Positions 9,047 through 17,596 of a stretch of 64,000 bases of DNA are shown here, piece by piece. Within the stretch, counting starts at the first letter, position 1. Each line of letters opens with the position of its first letter. Both the position numbers and the translations under genes were made by a program. Under the pieces are notes generated by a model. It did no database searches and had not been told where the DNA came from. It saw only the letters and a list, made by a program, of their open reading frames with translations. Location: the NCBI GenBank assembly GCA_020161265.1, contig JAIUOC010000010.1:186001-250000 (forward strand). The letters run 5' to 3'. This stretch comes from Chloroflexota bacterium. Its GTDB lineage: Bacteria > Chloroflexota > Chloroflexia > Chloroflexales > Herpetosiphonaceae.

Positions 9047-9062
9047 CGGATCGGGCTATAAT
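9035..9062 (+). promoter_or_regulatory. Possible promoter of the selW-like gene
   Basis: TATAAT at 9057-9062 with a weak -35 (TTCTTG, 9035-9040) at 16 bp spacing, 35 bp upstream of the start codon at 9097. Confidence 0.45.
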
Positions 9063-9096
9063 GAATGTATCGATTTATTGATTAAGGAGTTGATCG

Positions 9097-9342
9097 ATGC
9101 AAATCACCATTACTTTTTGCATGTATTGAAACTACACCCCGCGTGCTGTCAGTTTGGCAGCCCAACTGTTGGAAATTCATCGGCAAGCGATTCAGCAATT
9201 GAGCTTGATTCCGGCCAAGGGTGGTTGTTTTGAAGTTGAAGTTAATGGGCAACTGCTCTATAGCAAACTGCAAACCGAACGCCACGCCGAAACTGGCGAA
9301 ATTGAAGGATTAATTGCGGCCTATCTCGACCAGCAAGCCTAA
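9097..9342 (+). CDS. SelW/Rdx-family protein, probable selenoprotein (UGA = Sec11)
   Basis: Read from the ATG at 9097 (AAGGAG seven bases upstream) the frame is MQITITFCMY, then TGA at 9127-9129, then NYTPRAVSLAAQLLE and on to a TAA at 9340-9342: 81 residues if the TGA is read. The TGA falls exactly where the Rdx family (SelW, SelT, SelH and bacterial relatives) has the second redox residue of its CxxU or CxxC motif, giving Cys8-Met-Tyr-Sec11. The rest fits the thioredoxin-like fold: beta strand, helix, then GGCFEVEVNGQLLYSK and a C-terminal helix. A small hairpin follows the TGA at 9145-9161. Ordinary annotation would cut this gene to a 10-residue peptide or start it late. The alternative, a single nonsense mutation, would have to hit this one codon by chance. 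No sel genes are in the window. Confidence 0.85.
9145..9161 (+). promoter_or_regulatory. Candidate bacterial SECIS hairpin
   Basis: Stem GCTGTC/GGCAGC (6 bp, one G-U) closing the loop AGTTT. The loop starts 21 nt after the UGA, inside the coding region, where bacterial SECIS elements lie. It has a G among the first two loop bases, as in the known bacterial consensus. The stem is short, so confidence is moderate. Confidence 0.55.
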
Positions 9343-9351
9343 AACGCTCCT

Positions 9352-9383
9352 GCCAGCCCATATGCGGCGTGCAGTGGGCTGGC
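9352..9383 (+). terminator. Hairpin downstream of the selW-like gene
   Basis: Stem GCCAGCCCA/TGGGCTGGC (9 bp) with a 14-nt loop, ten bases after the TAA. There is no U-tract, so it may be a weak terminator or a processing or stability element. Confidence 0.4.
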
Positions 9384-9449
9384 CCATTCCACATAGCCAA
9401 ATCCGCATGCTATAATCGCAGCCACGACATACTAATCAAGGAGTCTCCC

Positions 9450-10403
9450 GTGTTGGTTTTGATCACAGGTTCCAGTGGGCAGATTGGCACCAATTTGGCG
9501 CTACGCCTTCTCGCAGATGGCCATGAAGTGTTTGGGGTTGATCAACGGGTCAATACGTGGACAAAAGCCTTTGAGTATGTGATTCAGGATCTTGGTGCAC
9601 CCTACCGCGATTTCCAAGGCGGCATCGGCGGCGTGCCCTATCCCAAGCCTGATGTTGTGGTACATTTGGCGGCCAATGCCAAAGTTCACGAACTAGTAAC
9701 CTACCCTCATCGAGCGTTGGAAAATGTGATGACCACCTACAACGTATTGGAATACTGTCGCCATCAACAAGTTCCAATCATTTTTAGCTCATCACGCGAA
9801 GTCTATGGTGATATTCATCGCTACTTAACCGAAGAAGCCCAAGCCGATTTTGTCTATACCGAAAGCCCCTATTCGGCCTCAAAAATCAGCGGCGAAGCAT
9901 TTATCTATTCCTATGCCCGATGTTACAACTTGCCCTATTTGGTATTTCGTTTCTCAAATGTCTATGGGCGCTACGATAATGACATCGAACGGATGGAGCG
10001 GGTAATTCCCTTGTTCATTCGCCGCATGCGCGACGGCCAACCTGTGACCGTCTTTGGGCGTGAAAAAACCCTCGATTTCACCTATGTCGATGATTGTGTC
10101 GATGGCATTGTGCGCGGAATCGAGCGGATTGTCAGTGGCCAAGTTGCCAATCAGACCTTTAATTTAGCCTATGGTGAAGGCAATACCTTGGTTCGTATGG
10201 CCGAATTGATCGCCGAGGCTCTGCAAATTGAAGCAACGATTAACGTGCAACCGTCAAAACTCGCTGGTGAAGTGACCTACTATGTGGCCAACATCGGGCG
10301 AGCACGCCAACTCTTGGGTTACACGCCCCAAGTTGCTTTAGCCGATGGTTTACGGCGAGCAGTCGCGTGGAACATTGCGTGGGATGAGGAACAGCGGCGA
10401 TGA
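9450..10403 (+). CDS. NAD-dependent epimerase/dehydratase (extended SDR)
   Basis: 317 residues from a GTG start at 9450, chosen because AAGGAG lies six bases upstream and the Rossmann strand begins immediately (VLITGSSGQIGTNLA, the GxxGxxG NAD motif). YSASK supplies the catalytic Tyr and Lys, and Ser residues of IIFSSSREVYG complete the triad. This is the UDP-glucose 4-epimerase/dTDP-glucose dehydratase type of sugar-nucleotide enzyme; exact reaction unknown. It overlaps the sensor kinase by four bases (ATGA). Confidence 0.85.
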   Translation: MLVLITGSSGQIGTNLALRLLADGHEVFGVDQRVNTWTKAFEYVIQDLGAPYRDFQGGIGGVPYPKPDVVVHLAANAKVHELVTYPHRALENVMTTYNVLEYCRHQQVPIIFSSSREVYGDIHRYLTEEAQADFVYTESPYSASKISGEAFIYSYARCYNLPYLVFRFSNVYGRYDNDIERMERVIPLFIRRMRDGQPVTVFGREKTLDFTYVDDCVDGIVRGIERIVSGQVANQTFNLAYGEGNTLVRMAELIAEALQIEATINVQPSKLAGEVTYYVANIGRARQLLGYTPQVALADGLRRAVAWNIAWDEEQRR

Positions 10404-12664
10404 CTGAACGATCACGGCAACGCGGCCATCAACAGCTCCAAACAATGCGCAGTAAACGGATTCAGGCGCGGCTCCTAGCGCTCTCACGGGTCATGAACGA
10501 TATTATGAATGTTGATGATCCAGCGCGATTGATAACCGCTGCCAGTGCCAAATTGCGCCAGGTTTTAGCTGTTGAGGCCATTGCAGTGTGGTTTTATAGT
10601 CCTACTTCACATCGTTACCTACTAAGCCACTTCAATAATGCCAACCACGAAGATTTTAGTGTCGATGATCGCGAGGCCTTAAGTGCTTTGCAAGTGCGCA
10701 GCGGCGAGGCGCTGGCTGGGCGCGTGGTCAGCGAAGGTCATGCGATCAGCGCCCGCAACGCCGACGAATATCGCAGTATGTTTGGCGCATTGGGTCGCCG
10801 CCGCGAGGCCTTGTTCAATCGCTGGCGAGCACTCCTGCCAATTTCGTTTCAAGTAACCGGTTTCACGCTGGGCGGCAATGGGCGGCCCAGCGGCGTGATT
10901 GAGTTTTTCAGTAGCAAGCCCAACATCAATGCTAACTCGGCAGTTTGGTTGCAACCAACCCTTGATCAGCTTGGCTCGTTGTTGCAGTTGGTGCGCCAAC
11001 AGGCCGATGCCCGTAGCCAGCGCCGCCGTTTGGCCGCCCTCGATGCTGTCGTCACCGCGATCAGCACATCTTCCGACTTGCCCGACCTGTTAAATGTGGC
11101 ACTGTTGGTGGTGATTGAGGTGGTCAGCGCCAATGGTGGGGCGATTTGTTTGGCCTCGCCTGGTGGCCGCAGCATGACTTTAGCGGCGCAACATCAACTT
11201 CCGCAACGCGAGGCTTTGCTCCTTGGTTCGAGCCAAGCCAATAGTGTTTTGGAAGATGTGGTGTATTATGGCCAGCCAACCTTGCGCCCAGTGATCAGCA
11301 CCAGCGATCTTGGCGAGGATATTATGGGTCGCGCCGCCATGCCCTTGCTGGCTGGTGGTACAATCGTCGGGGTTTTGGTGTTATATGGCAATTACCAAAC
11401 GCTCTCGAATAATATCGATTGGCCTTCGCTGGTTTCGATGGGTTCGCAAATTGGCATCGCGATTGCCAATACCCGTTTATACGAAGAAAGCCAACGCGAA
11501 CGCCAACGGCTGGGCACGGTGATCGAATCGATCGCTGATGGCGTGGCAATTTGTAATGGCGTTGGCGAATTAATTTTGGCCAACGAGACCGCAGCGGGCT
11601 TGGTGGAAATTTCAATTCTGCCAACCTTAGCCACCAGCAGCGAATCGGGCGCACGCTACCTTGATGGCACGTTTGTCGAAGCTGATATGCTGCCATTTGC
11701 CCGCGCTTTGGCTGGCGAAGTGTTCCGCGATTATCGTTTAATTGTGCCAGGCAGCCAAGATCAAGATGTGGTGCTGAGCTTCAGCGGTGCACCGTTGCGT
11801 CGTTCAGTATTGATTGATAGTACTGAAACATCGTTTGATGGCGCAGTCATCGTGTTTCGCGATATTACTGAGCAACGCCGTTTGGAAGAGGCCAAGGATG
11901 AGTTTTTGGCGGTCGCTGCTCACGAACTGCGCTCACCACTGGCGGCAATCAAAGGCTACAGTGATTTGTTGCTGCGCCGCGAGTTGAAGCAAGCCAGCGA
12001 AGGCCGTGATTTGCGCGGCTTTATCACGCTGAGCCAACAAGTCAACATTATGGTGCAGTTGGTCGATAATTTGCTTGATGTTTCACGAATTGATGCTGAG
12101 CGCTATACGATTCAGCTTGATGCGGTTGATTTGGGTATCTTGCTTGATTCGGTTGTGATGCATGCACGCCAAACTGCCAACAATCATACCCTACACTTTG
12201 AGCAACTCAACCCTAGCGTCGTCTATGGCGATTCGCTAAAATTGCGCCAAGTTGCTACCAATTTTCTGACCAATGCAATTCGCTATAGCCCGCAACAAAC
12301 CAACATTTGGGTCCAAGTGTTTAGCGATGAACAATTTGGCTATGTTCAAGTTGATGATCAAGGGCCAGGCATTCCACAAGGCCAACGCGAACGTTTGTTT
12401 GAACGCTACTACAGAGTACCGGGGATTCGTCGCACCGGATCAAGCACCGAAGGCTTGGGTTTAGGCTTGTATTTATGTCGCGAAATTATTACACTGCACA
12501 ATGGGCGAATTTGGGTTGATAGCGCTCCGAGCGGCGGCGCACGCTTTTGCATCGCCATCCCGCGCTTTATTCCTGAAAAACATGAAACCAACACAACCCA
12601 AACCACCCTCGATCTTGATGCCTTTTTATTCTCGCCCCAACCAGGCCGGAGGAACGATGAATAG
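10400..12664 (+). CDS. GAF-GAF-PAS hybrid sensor histidine kinase
   Basis: 754 residues, no membrane helices seen. Two GAF-like domains occupy about residues 30-210 and 220-370, and a PAS-like segment follows (VIESIADGVAICNGVGELILANETA, about 375-490). The HisKA box is DEFLAVAAHELRSPLAAIKGY with His508. The ATPase domain has FLTNAIRYSPQ (N box), DDQGPGIPQGQ (G1) and GLGLGLYLCREI (G2). It is a soluble two-component kinase; no receiver gene is adjacent. Coupled to the epimerase upstream and the cNMP-binding gene downstream by overlaps. Confidence 0.92.
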   Translation: MTERSRQRGHQQLQTMRSKRIQARLLALSRVMNDIMNVDDPARLITAASAKLRQVLAVEAIAVWFYSPTSHRYLLSHFNNANHEDFSVDDREALSALQVRSGEALAGRVVSEGHAISARNADEYRSMFGALGRRREALFNRWRALLPISFQVTGFTLGGNGRPSGVIEFFSSKPNINANSAVWLQPTLDQLGSLLQLVRQQADARSQRRRLAALDAVVTAISTSSDLPDLLNVALLVVIEVVSANGGAICLASPGGRSMTLAAQHQLPQREALLLGSSQANSVLEDVVYYGQPTLRPVISTSDLGEDIMGRAAMPLLAGGTIVGVLVLYGNYQTLSNNIDWPSLVSMGSQIGIAIANTRLYEESQRERQRLGTVIESIADGVAICNGVGELILANETAAGLVEISILPTLATSSESGARYLDGTFVEADMLPFARALAGEVFRDYRLIVPGSQDQDVVLSFSGAPLRRSVLIDSTETSFDGAVIVFRDITEQRRLEEAKDEFLAVAAHELRSPLAAIKGYSDLLLRRELKQASEGRDLRGFITLSQQVNIMVQLVDNLLDVSRIDAERYTIQLDAVDLGILLDSVVMHARQTANNHTLHFEQLNPSVVYGDSLKLRQVATNFLTNAIRYSPQQTNIWVQVFSDEQFGYVQVDDQGPGIPQGQRERLFERYYRVPGIRRTGSSTEGLGLGLYLCREIITLHNGRIWVDSAPSGGARFCIAIPRFIPEKHETNTTQTTLDLDAFLFSPQPGRRNDE

Positions 12665-13157
12665 TAGTGTGATTGCAGTATTACGTCGCGTCGATATTTT
12701 TGCTGGGCTGAGCGACCTTGAGCTAAGCCAAATTGCTCAATTGTGCAAAGTTGCCAAGGCCAAAAAAGGCCAAATTATCTTCCGCGAAGATAGTGACGGC
12801 GACGATTTGTATGTGGTTCACGATGGTGCGGTGGAAATTCAAGTCCAAACCCGTGGCTCCGACGGTCAACATCGTTTATCAACGATCAACACCGCTTACG
12901 AAGGCCAAGCCTTTGGCGAAATTGCCATGCTTGGCGGCGGCAGTCGTTCGGCTACAGCGGTTGCTAGCATGAATCCAACTACCTTGTTAGTGATCAACGG
13001 GCCAGAACTTTCGACCCTCTGTGACACTAACACCGCGATTGGCTATCGGATTATGCGTAACTTTATCAACGATATGATCTACAAACTGCGCTCGGCCTCG
13101 TTGCTGCTGCGCGGGCATATCAAATGGCAAGATAATCAACTGAGTCAGATTGATTAG
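12657..13157 (+). CDS. Cyclic nucleotide-binding domain protein
   Basis: 166 residues. A cNMP-binding beta-barrel covers most of it (VDIFAGLSDLELSQIAQL, GQIIFREDSDGDDLYVVHDGAVEIQ, GEIAMLGGGSRSATAVA = phosphate-binding cassette). There is no DNA-binding domain after the barrel, unlike CRP, so it is probably a small effector or protein-interaction module. The ATG at 12657 has GGAGG six bases upstream and overlaps the kinase end by eight bases, suggesting it works with that kinase. Confidence 0.88.
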   Translation: MNSSVIAVLRRVDIFAGLSDLELSQIAQLCKVAKAKKGQIIFREDSDGDDLYVVHDGAVEIQVQTRGSDGQHRLSTINTAYEGQAFGEIAMLGGGSRSATAVASMNPTTLLVINGPELSTLCDTNTAIGYRIMRNFINDMIYKLRSASLLLRGHIKWQDNQLSQID

Positions 13158-13238
13158 TCCAAGTTGATAGTTCGCCATCCTTTCGACCCTTCGTCGGAGG
13201 GAAATATGGGAGGTGTTGCTTTTCAAGGGTAGATTTGA

Positions 13239-13316
13239 TCACCACCCTTCCGTCCCGCCTCAAGGCGGGAGACGCAGGGGGCTTTAATCCCCCTGCACCC
13301 CCTAAAAGTACAATTG
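13239..13316 (-). repeat. Dispersed REP/MITE-like element, copy 2
   Basis: Inverted copy of the element at 2074-2150, about 88% similar, with the same two hairpins (CCCGCC, TTGA loop, GGCGGG; and GCAGGGGG/CCCCCTGC). Lies in the 340-bp non-coding gap after the cNMP gene; the rest of that gap holds the 126-bp repeat at 13374. Confidence 0.75.
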
Positions 13317-13373
13317 ATGATAACCAGTGGTTGATTGATAAACTTCAAACTGGGAGTTAATTCCTTATTCTTA

Positions 13374-13499
13374 GCGCTCTTCGCGTTCTTCGTGGTTTCC
13401 GTTACTTCACCTCCTTCGTGTAGCTTCGTGGCCTTCGTGGATCAAATCTGTGGTACGCAACTTGCGATAGTGCTCGGTAGATTACAATAGCCTGCTAGT
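13374..13499 (+). repeat. 126-bp direct repeat, left copy
   Basis: Matches 15292-15417 over 126 bp without gaps and with five substitutions. The first half is made of the dispersed 'cttcgtgg' words; the second half (ending GCCTGCTAGT) is unique to this pair. The two copies bracket a 1.8-kb block with three minus-strand genes. Confidence 0.92.
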
Positions 13500-14068
13500 T
13501 AACTAGTTTGATATGACGATTGATTTGGCATATGATCCATAATTAATAACCCAGCATAAAGAATGTTTTCTATGGCCTGCTCAAGACTTGCTCCTAGCAT
13601 ACTTAATACTGGAACATTAGGAAGCTTCCAATTAAGCCGATTAAATACCCATTGGCCCTGCATAATAGAACCATTCGACAACACAAAAAGCGATGCTTTA
13701 CTCTGGGTTGGGTAGCTGACTTGGCCAATTGGGGCAAGCTGTAGGCGCGTGTGAAGGATGTAGGGATGCGTTTGCCAAATCGTTGCTTCTGTTAAGGCTC
13801 TCGCACAAGAGGGATCAATGGTAAGCTCAATCTCTGATGCAGTCCATTCAAATATACCAGCGAGTGTATCTGTCAATTCAAATGCCGTATCATGCCAAGG
13901 TGCAGTCGTGAAAGTATATCCTCCATAGGTTGTTAATATGGCCTCTGCCGCTGGAAACAGCGGATAGTGGTTCGTTGACAATGCAGTGAGCCATGGGGTA
14001 AGATCGCGATCAAGCGTAGGTTCCCAGTTAGAATCGGCCATAACCGTTTGAAGAACAGATGGAAACAT
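13499..14068 (-). CDS. SUKH-like immunity protein (SUKH-3 type)
   Basis: 189 residues. WEPTLDRDLTPWL, YPLFPAAEAILTTYGGYTF and LFVLSNGSIMQGQWVF fit the SUKH-3 pattern of a Trp-Pro start, a 'FPAAxxxLxxxGG' core and a C-terminal 'Gs...LxxxxDGxxxg' strand. SUKH proteins neutralise toxin domains of polymorphic or contact-dependent toxins. Paralogous in layout to the next gene. AGGAGC lies before the ATG. The last codon touches the left direct repeat. No toxin gene is adjacent. Confidence 0.65.
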   Translation of the reverse strand: MFPSVLQTVMADSNWEPTLDRDLTPWLTALSTNHYPLFPAAEAILTTYGGYTFTTAPWHDTAFELTDTLAGIFEWTASEIELTIDPSCARALTEATIWQTHPYILHTRLQLAPIGQVSYPTQSKASLFVLSNGSIMQGQWVFNRLNWKLPNVPVLSMLGASLEQAIENILYAGLLIMDHMPNQSSYQTS

Positions 14069-14079
14069 AGATTTCGCTC

Positions 14080-14631
14080 CTAGGGATAATAATAATAAAT
14101 TGCTTGTTCAATAAGCCTATTAAGCCCACCACTAAGCGTTTGACCAACGAGCCGCAACATTGGCTCCCGACTATGTTCCCCCGGAACCCCATAAAATTTC
14201 CCAAGTAGTATCAATCCATCGGCAGATAACAAGATTGTTGCATCGTTATCATAGGAACCAATAGGGCAAATCTGCCGTTGCTGCCGCTTAATGAATGGAT
14301 GCTCAAGCCAATATGGAGCTGCATCATCATCACAGTGCTGTGCATTAGCTGGAATAAAATCTTCAAACAGCCGATTGCGATCAAAAATATAGGGAATTCT
14401 ATGGTGATAATAGAGTGGGTTTTCATCTGCTGGAGGAACAGCGATCTGCGTTGTTAAACCTCCAAAGCTGGTCAAAAAGGCTTCAGCCAGCGGAAAACAG
14501 GGATAGTTCGCTTGTCGAATTGCCGCGATATGTGCCGAAGGATCAACCTGGCGCGTCGGAGTCCAGCCAAAAAGCTGGTAACAGGTCGCTGCGATCGGGG
14601 TTAACTGAATATTTAAGCTGTCATTAGGCAT
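14080..14631 (-). CDS. SUKH-3 family immunity protein
   Basis: 183 residues, the clearer SUKH-3 member: LFGWTPTRQVD, YPCFPLAEAFLTSFGGLTT, CPIGSYDNDATILLSADGLILLGKFYG, then a helix GGLNRLIEQAIYYYYP. It begins at ATG 14631 (AGGGAA before it) and ends 11 bp before the other SUKH-like gene, so they form a pair. The family role is immunity against a toxin domain; the cognate toxin is not in the window. Confidence 0.8.
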   Translation of the reverse strand: MPNDSLNIQLTPIAATCYQLFGWTPTRQVDPSAHIAAIRQANYPCFPLAEAFLTSFGGLTTQIAVPPADENPLYYHHRIPYIFDRNRLFEDFIPANAQHCDDDAAPYWLEHPFIKRQQRQICPIGSYDNDATILLSADGLILLGKFYGVPGEHSREPMLRLVGQTLSGGLNRLIEQAIYYYYP

Positions 14632-14730
14632 CAATTTCCCTCAATTTAATAAAGTAGCGCGTGGTTTTAGCATAGGCAACAACAAAAGGCTGTGAATGCT
14701 CAACTCGAACATTTTAATTTTTGAACTTGT

Positions 14731-14997
14731 TTAATCAGCCTCAAATGAATTAATCTCCTTCCCTGCTAGAATGTCACGAATATCGTCATGGCACTCAAAG
14801 AAATCGTGCATAACATCCATGAAAAACGCAACATCAATGGGATGGGCGGGAGGTGCATAGCGATCATGATAAAGACGATGAAACAGGTAAAAGCGAACCG
14901 CAATCAAAAATCGGCGCGTAATCTCATTTTCCTCACGCCGAATCGCTTCATCGAATGCCTTTCCATTGACCGTAAATTGGCGAATATCACGTGGCAT
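14731..14997 (-). CDS. Small hypothetical protein in the immunity block
   Basis: 88 residues, not recognised. Charged helical N-terminus (EAIRREENEITRRFLIAVRFYLFHRLYHDRY), then VAFFMDVMHDFFECHDD with several His/Asp/Glu. Located upstream of the two SUKH-like genes on the same strand, and within the direct-repeat bracket. The 294-bp gap to 15291 on its right holds only repeat-like C-rich sequence. Confidence 0.55.
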   Translation of the reverse strand: MPRDIRQFTVNGKAFDEAIRREENEITRRFLIAVRFYLFHRLYHDRYAPPAHPIDVAFFMDVMHDFFECHDDIRDILAGKEINSFEAD

Positions 14998-15291
14998 AAT
15001 AGCCTTCCATCCTTGTCTTTAATCAGTAAAATACTCGATTCGATGCCCGCATATCTGATCATAGCTTAACTTTGAATAATAATCCCATCACAATAAGCCC
15101 AATGCTATTGCCTACGGTGTAATTGTTTATTGAATTGACGTTTTCTCTCACCCCAACCCCTCTCCCGCTGCGGCTGGCAGGGGCTTTTGCTTGGTGGTTA
15201 CCCCCTCGCTTGCTTGGCAGGAGATGGGTTGAGGGTGAGGGCATGCTGGCCGTTGTTCATGCTATCAACCATTACAAATAGCCAATACTTC

Positions 15292-15417
15292 GCGCTCTTC
15301 GCGTTCTTCGTGGTTTCCGTTACTTCACATCCTTCGTGCAGCTTCGTGCCCTTCGTGGATCAAATCTGTGGTACGCAACTTGCGATAGTGCTCAGTAGAT
15401 TGCAATAGCCTGCTAGT
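15292..15417 (+). repeat. 126-bp direct repeat, right copy
   Basis: Partner of 13374-13499 (five substitutions). It ends six bases before the ribosome site (AAGGAG) of the next gene, so this copy also supplies the upstream region of that gene. Confidence 0.92.
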
Positions 15418-15430
15418 GAAGGAGTTTTGT

Positions 15431-16342
15431 ATGGCTACTGAGAAAAATGTGCATCAAACTGAGCGCTTGCTTTCGGTAGCAAGCGGCAGCGCTTTGGTTG
15501 CGTTTGGGATTATGCGTCGCCATTTGCCAGTCAGTTTGGCGGCGATTGCTGGTGGTGCGCCGCTCTTATGGCGTGGCCTGACTGGCCATTGCCCAGCCTA
15601 TAGTGCGCTCAATATCAATACTGCTGAGCAAGCTACTGAAGCCATGTGGAGCAAGCCCGCTGCCCCAGCAACGCCACGGATTCCGATTCCTACCAACCAT
15701 ACTAATGCCGATCAGGCTGGCGTAGACCATGCTAAGGCGATCAGCGTTGAACAGACAATTACGGTTGATCAGCCAGTCGCCGAGGTGTTTCGCTTTTGGG
15801 GCAATTTTGAAAACTTGCCTAAATTTATGCATTACCTCAATAGTGTCAAGATGTTTCAAAATGGCACGAGCCACTGGGAAGCCAAGGCTCCGCTGGGCTT
15901 GAGCATTTCGTGGGATGCGGAAATAGCTGATGCCAAACTGAATGAATATATCGCTTGGCGTTCGTTGCCCAACTCAACATTGCCCAATCAAGGTCGAGTT
16001 GAATTTAATGCCTTGAGCGATGAGCAAACCGAAGTGCGCGTGCAGCTTGATTATCAACCACCAGCAGGCGCGATCGGCGAGGCTGTTGCCAAATTGTTTG
16101 GCAACGATCCCCAAAAGGCGATTGCCGAAGATCTTGAACGTTTTCGCAAGGTCATTGAGGATGAAGCAGAGCGCACGGCGGTCAAGGCCAATGCTGTTGG
16201 CGAAAAGCCCAATGCTAACGACCCTGAATATAGCGATAAGCTCAAGGTTGAAGCCAAAACTAACAAAGAAGAATCGCTTGAGAATGAAGATAAAGCGGTC
16301 GATACCAGTTTTCCGGCTAGCGATCCGCCAGCAACTTGGTAG
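15431..16342 (+). CDS. YgaP/DUF2892-like membrane segment plus SRPBCC domain
   Basis: 303 residues from ATG 15431 (GAAGGAG upstream). Residues about 10-60 resemble the DUF2892 inner-membrane unit (TERLLSVASGSALVAFGIM...GGAPLLWRGLTGHCPAYSALNI). Residues about 110-245 are a polyketide-cyclase/START-like domain (ISVEQTITVDQPVAEVFRFWGNFENLPKFM). The acidic tail ends in VDTSFPASDPPATW, a motif common at the C-terminus of such proteins. Function is unknown, probably a membrane-linked lipid or stress protein. Confidence 0.8.
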   Translation: MATEKNVHQTERLLSVASGSALVAFGIMRRHLPVSLAAIAGGAPLLWRGLTGHCPAYSALNINTAEQATEAMWSKPAAPATPRIPIPTNHTNADQAGVDHAKAISVEQTITVDQPVAEVFRFWGNFENLPKFMHYLNSVKMFQNGTSHWEAKAPLGLSISWDAEIADAKLNEYIAWRSLPNSTLPNQGRVEFNALSDEQTEVRVQLDYQPPAGAIGEAVAKLFGNDPQKAIAEDLERFRKVIEDEAERTAVKANAVGEKPNANDPEYSDKLKVEAKTNKEESLENEDKAVDTSFPASDPPATW

Positions 16343-16403
16343 TAATTTGACTATCTGAGGCGTTAAGAGCAGTGGCTATGCTCGTAGCCTTTGCCTTGCA
16401 ATA

Positions 16404-16430
16404 CGGGAGCAACCAACAGGGTTGCTCCCG
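16404..16430. terminator. Hairpin between convergent genes
   Basis: Perfect 11-bp stem CGGGAGCAACC/GGTTGCTCCCG with a 5-nt loop between the SRPBCC gene and the minus-strand acetyltransferase-like gene. U-tract weak on both sides. Confidence 0.6.
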
Positions 16431-16436
16431 ATCAAT

Positions 16437-17579
16437 TTAACTAAACTTTTTTTCGTAAATGCGATAGGTTTTGTAGCGCCGCCCACCTAAACCAGCAATT
16501 GTATTGTTCATCACATCATTATTTTCAAGAATCCACGACATTTCGGCGGTATGATAGCCACGCTTGAGGCCAGCATTGCGCACTTCACGATAAAAGACTG
16601 CATCGATCCCACGCCGCCGATATTCGGGCAAAACCCCCATAATCAACACCCGCATCTGGTTGATCTCGCGCTTGCGCCGCAGCATGGTAAGCCAGCCAAA
16701 CGGCAATAAACGTCCATCACTGTAGCGCAGCGGAATATTAATATCGGGCACGGCGATCAGTAAGCCGACCATGCGCCTCTGATCTTCGGCCACAATCATC
16801 ACTTCGGGGTCGAGAAACGGCTTGAAGCTATAGGCCAAATGGCGAAATTCAGCCAAGGTCATATGAATTGCACCCCAATTGTTGGCCCAAGCCTGATTGT
16901 AAACGTGCCAGCCCGCCTCAACTTCTTCGGCAAAACGCTGCATATTCAGTTTGCGAAAGGTTAAGCCAGTTTGAGCTTGGGCCAAGGCTGCCACCCGCTC
17001 GATTTTCGCCCCCCGCCCTTTTTCGGCATAACTGCGCTGATCGACGATCCAGGCGTATAAATCGATTGCCTTGCCAAAACCTTGGTGCTCGATATATTCA
17101 ACATAACGGGCTGGATTATAGGTCATCATCATCACGGGGGCTAGCTCAAAGCCTTCGATCAGCAAGCCACATTCATCATTAATCGAAAAATTCATGGGGC
17201 CACGAATCGCTTTATAGCCGCGATCACGCACCCAAGCGCAAGCAATTTGCAGCAATGCAGCGGCAGCTTCGCGGTCATCGAGCACCTCGAAAAAACCAAA
17301 AAAGCCAATGTGCTCGTTGTGGGTGCGATTATGCAGAAAATTGATGTGAGCCGAGATCGTGCCAACAATTTCCGTGCCACGCTGCGCCAAAAACAATTGC
17401 ACATCGCCATGGGCAAAAAAACCGCCATGTTTGGGGTTGAAAAAGCGTTCGCGTTCGATTAACAAGGGCGGAACCCATAACGGATCGGGGTTCGCGCCGC
17501 GATAGACCTTCCAAGGAAAATGAATAAATTGTCGCCGCTGGCGGGCATTACGCACTGGTACAATCTGCAACGGCAGCAT
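16437..17579 (-). CDS. GNAT-fold acetyltransferase-like protein
   Basis: 380 residues. The opening (PLQIVPVRNARQRRQFIHFPWKVY) and the segments EIVGTISAHIN, DREAAAALLQIACAWVRDRGYKAIRGP and LIMGVLPEYRRRGIDAVFYRE match a long GNAT-type family found next to lipid and sphingolipid genes in many bacteria. An acyl-CoA binding 'RRRGID' loop is present. Substrate unknown. Confidence 0.75.
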   Translation of the reverse strand: MLPLQIVPVRNARQRRQFIHFPWKVYRGANPDPLWVPPLLIERERFFNPKHGGFFAHGDVQLFLAQRGTEIVGTISAHINFLHNRTHNEHIGFFGFFEVLDDREAAAALLQIACAWVRDRGYKAIRGPMNFSINDECGLLIEGFELAPVMMMTYNPARYVEYIEHQGFGKAIDLYAWIVDQRSYAEKGRGAKIERVAALAQAQTGLTFRKLNMQRFAEEVEAGWHVYNQAWANNWGAIHMTLAEFRHLAYSFKPFLDPEVMIVAEDQRRMVGLLIAVPDINIPLRYSDGRLLPFGWLTMLRRKREINQMRVLIMGVLPEYRRRGIDAVFYREVRNAGLKRGYHTAEMSWILENNDVMNNTIAGLGGRRYKTYRIYEKKFS

Positions 17580-17596
17580 TAATCAACCTCGAAATC

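Noticed and set aside
8768-9061. Open frame of 97 codons in the gap before the selW-like gene
   Set aside because: It is made of 'cttcgtgg' repeat words translated by chance (HEGHEGHEY, FVLRGLR), with no protein-like pattern.
9154-9342. A 62-residue gene starting at an internal codon after the UGA
   Set aside because: It would lack the Cys-containing strand and has no ribosome site. The upstream ATG with AAGGAG and the CxxU context explain the region better.
15187-15408. Open frame inside the right 126-bp repeat
   Set aside because: Runs across repeat words common to non-coding gaps; same accident as at 8768.
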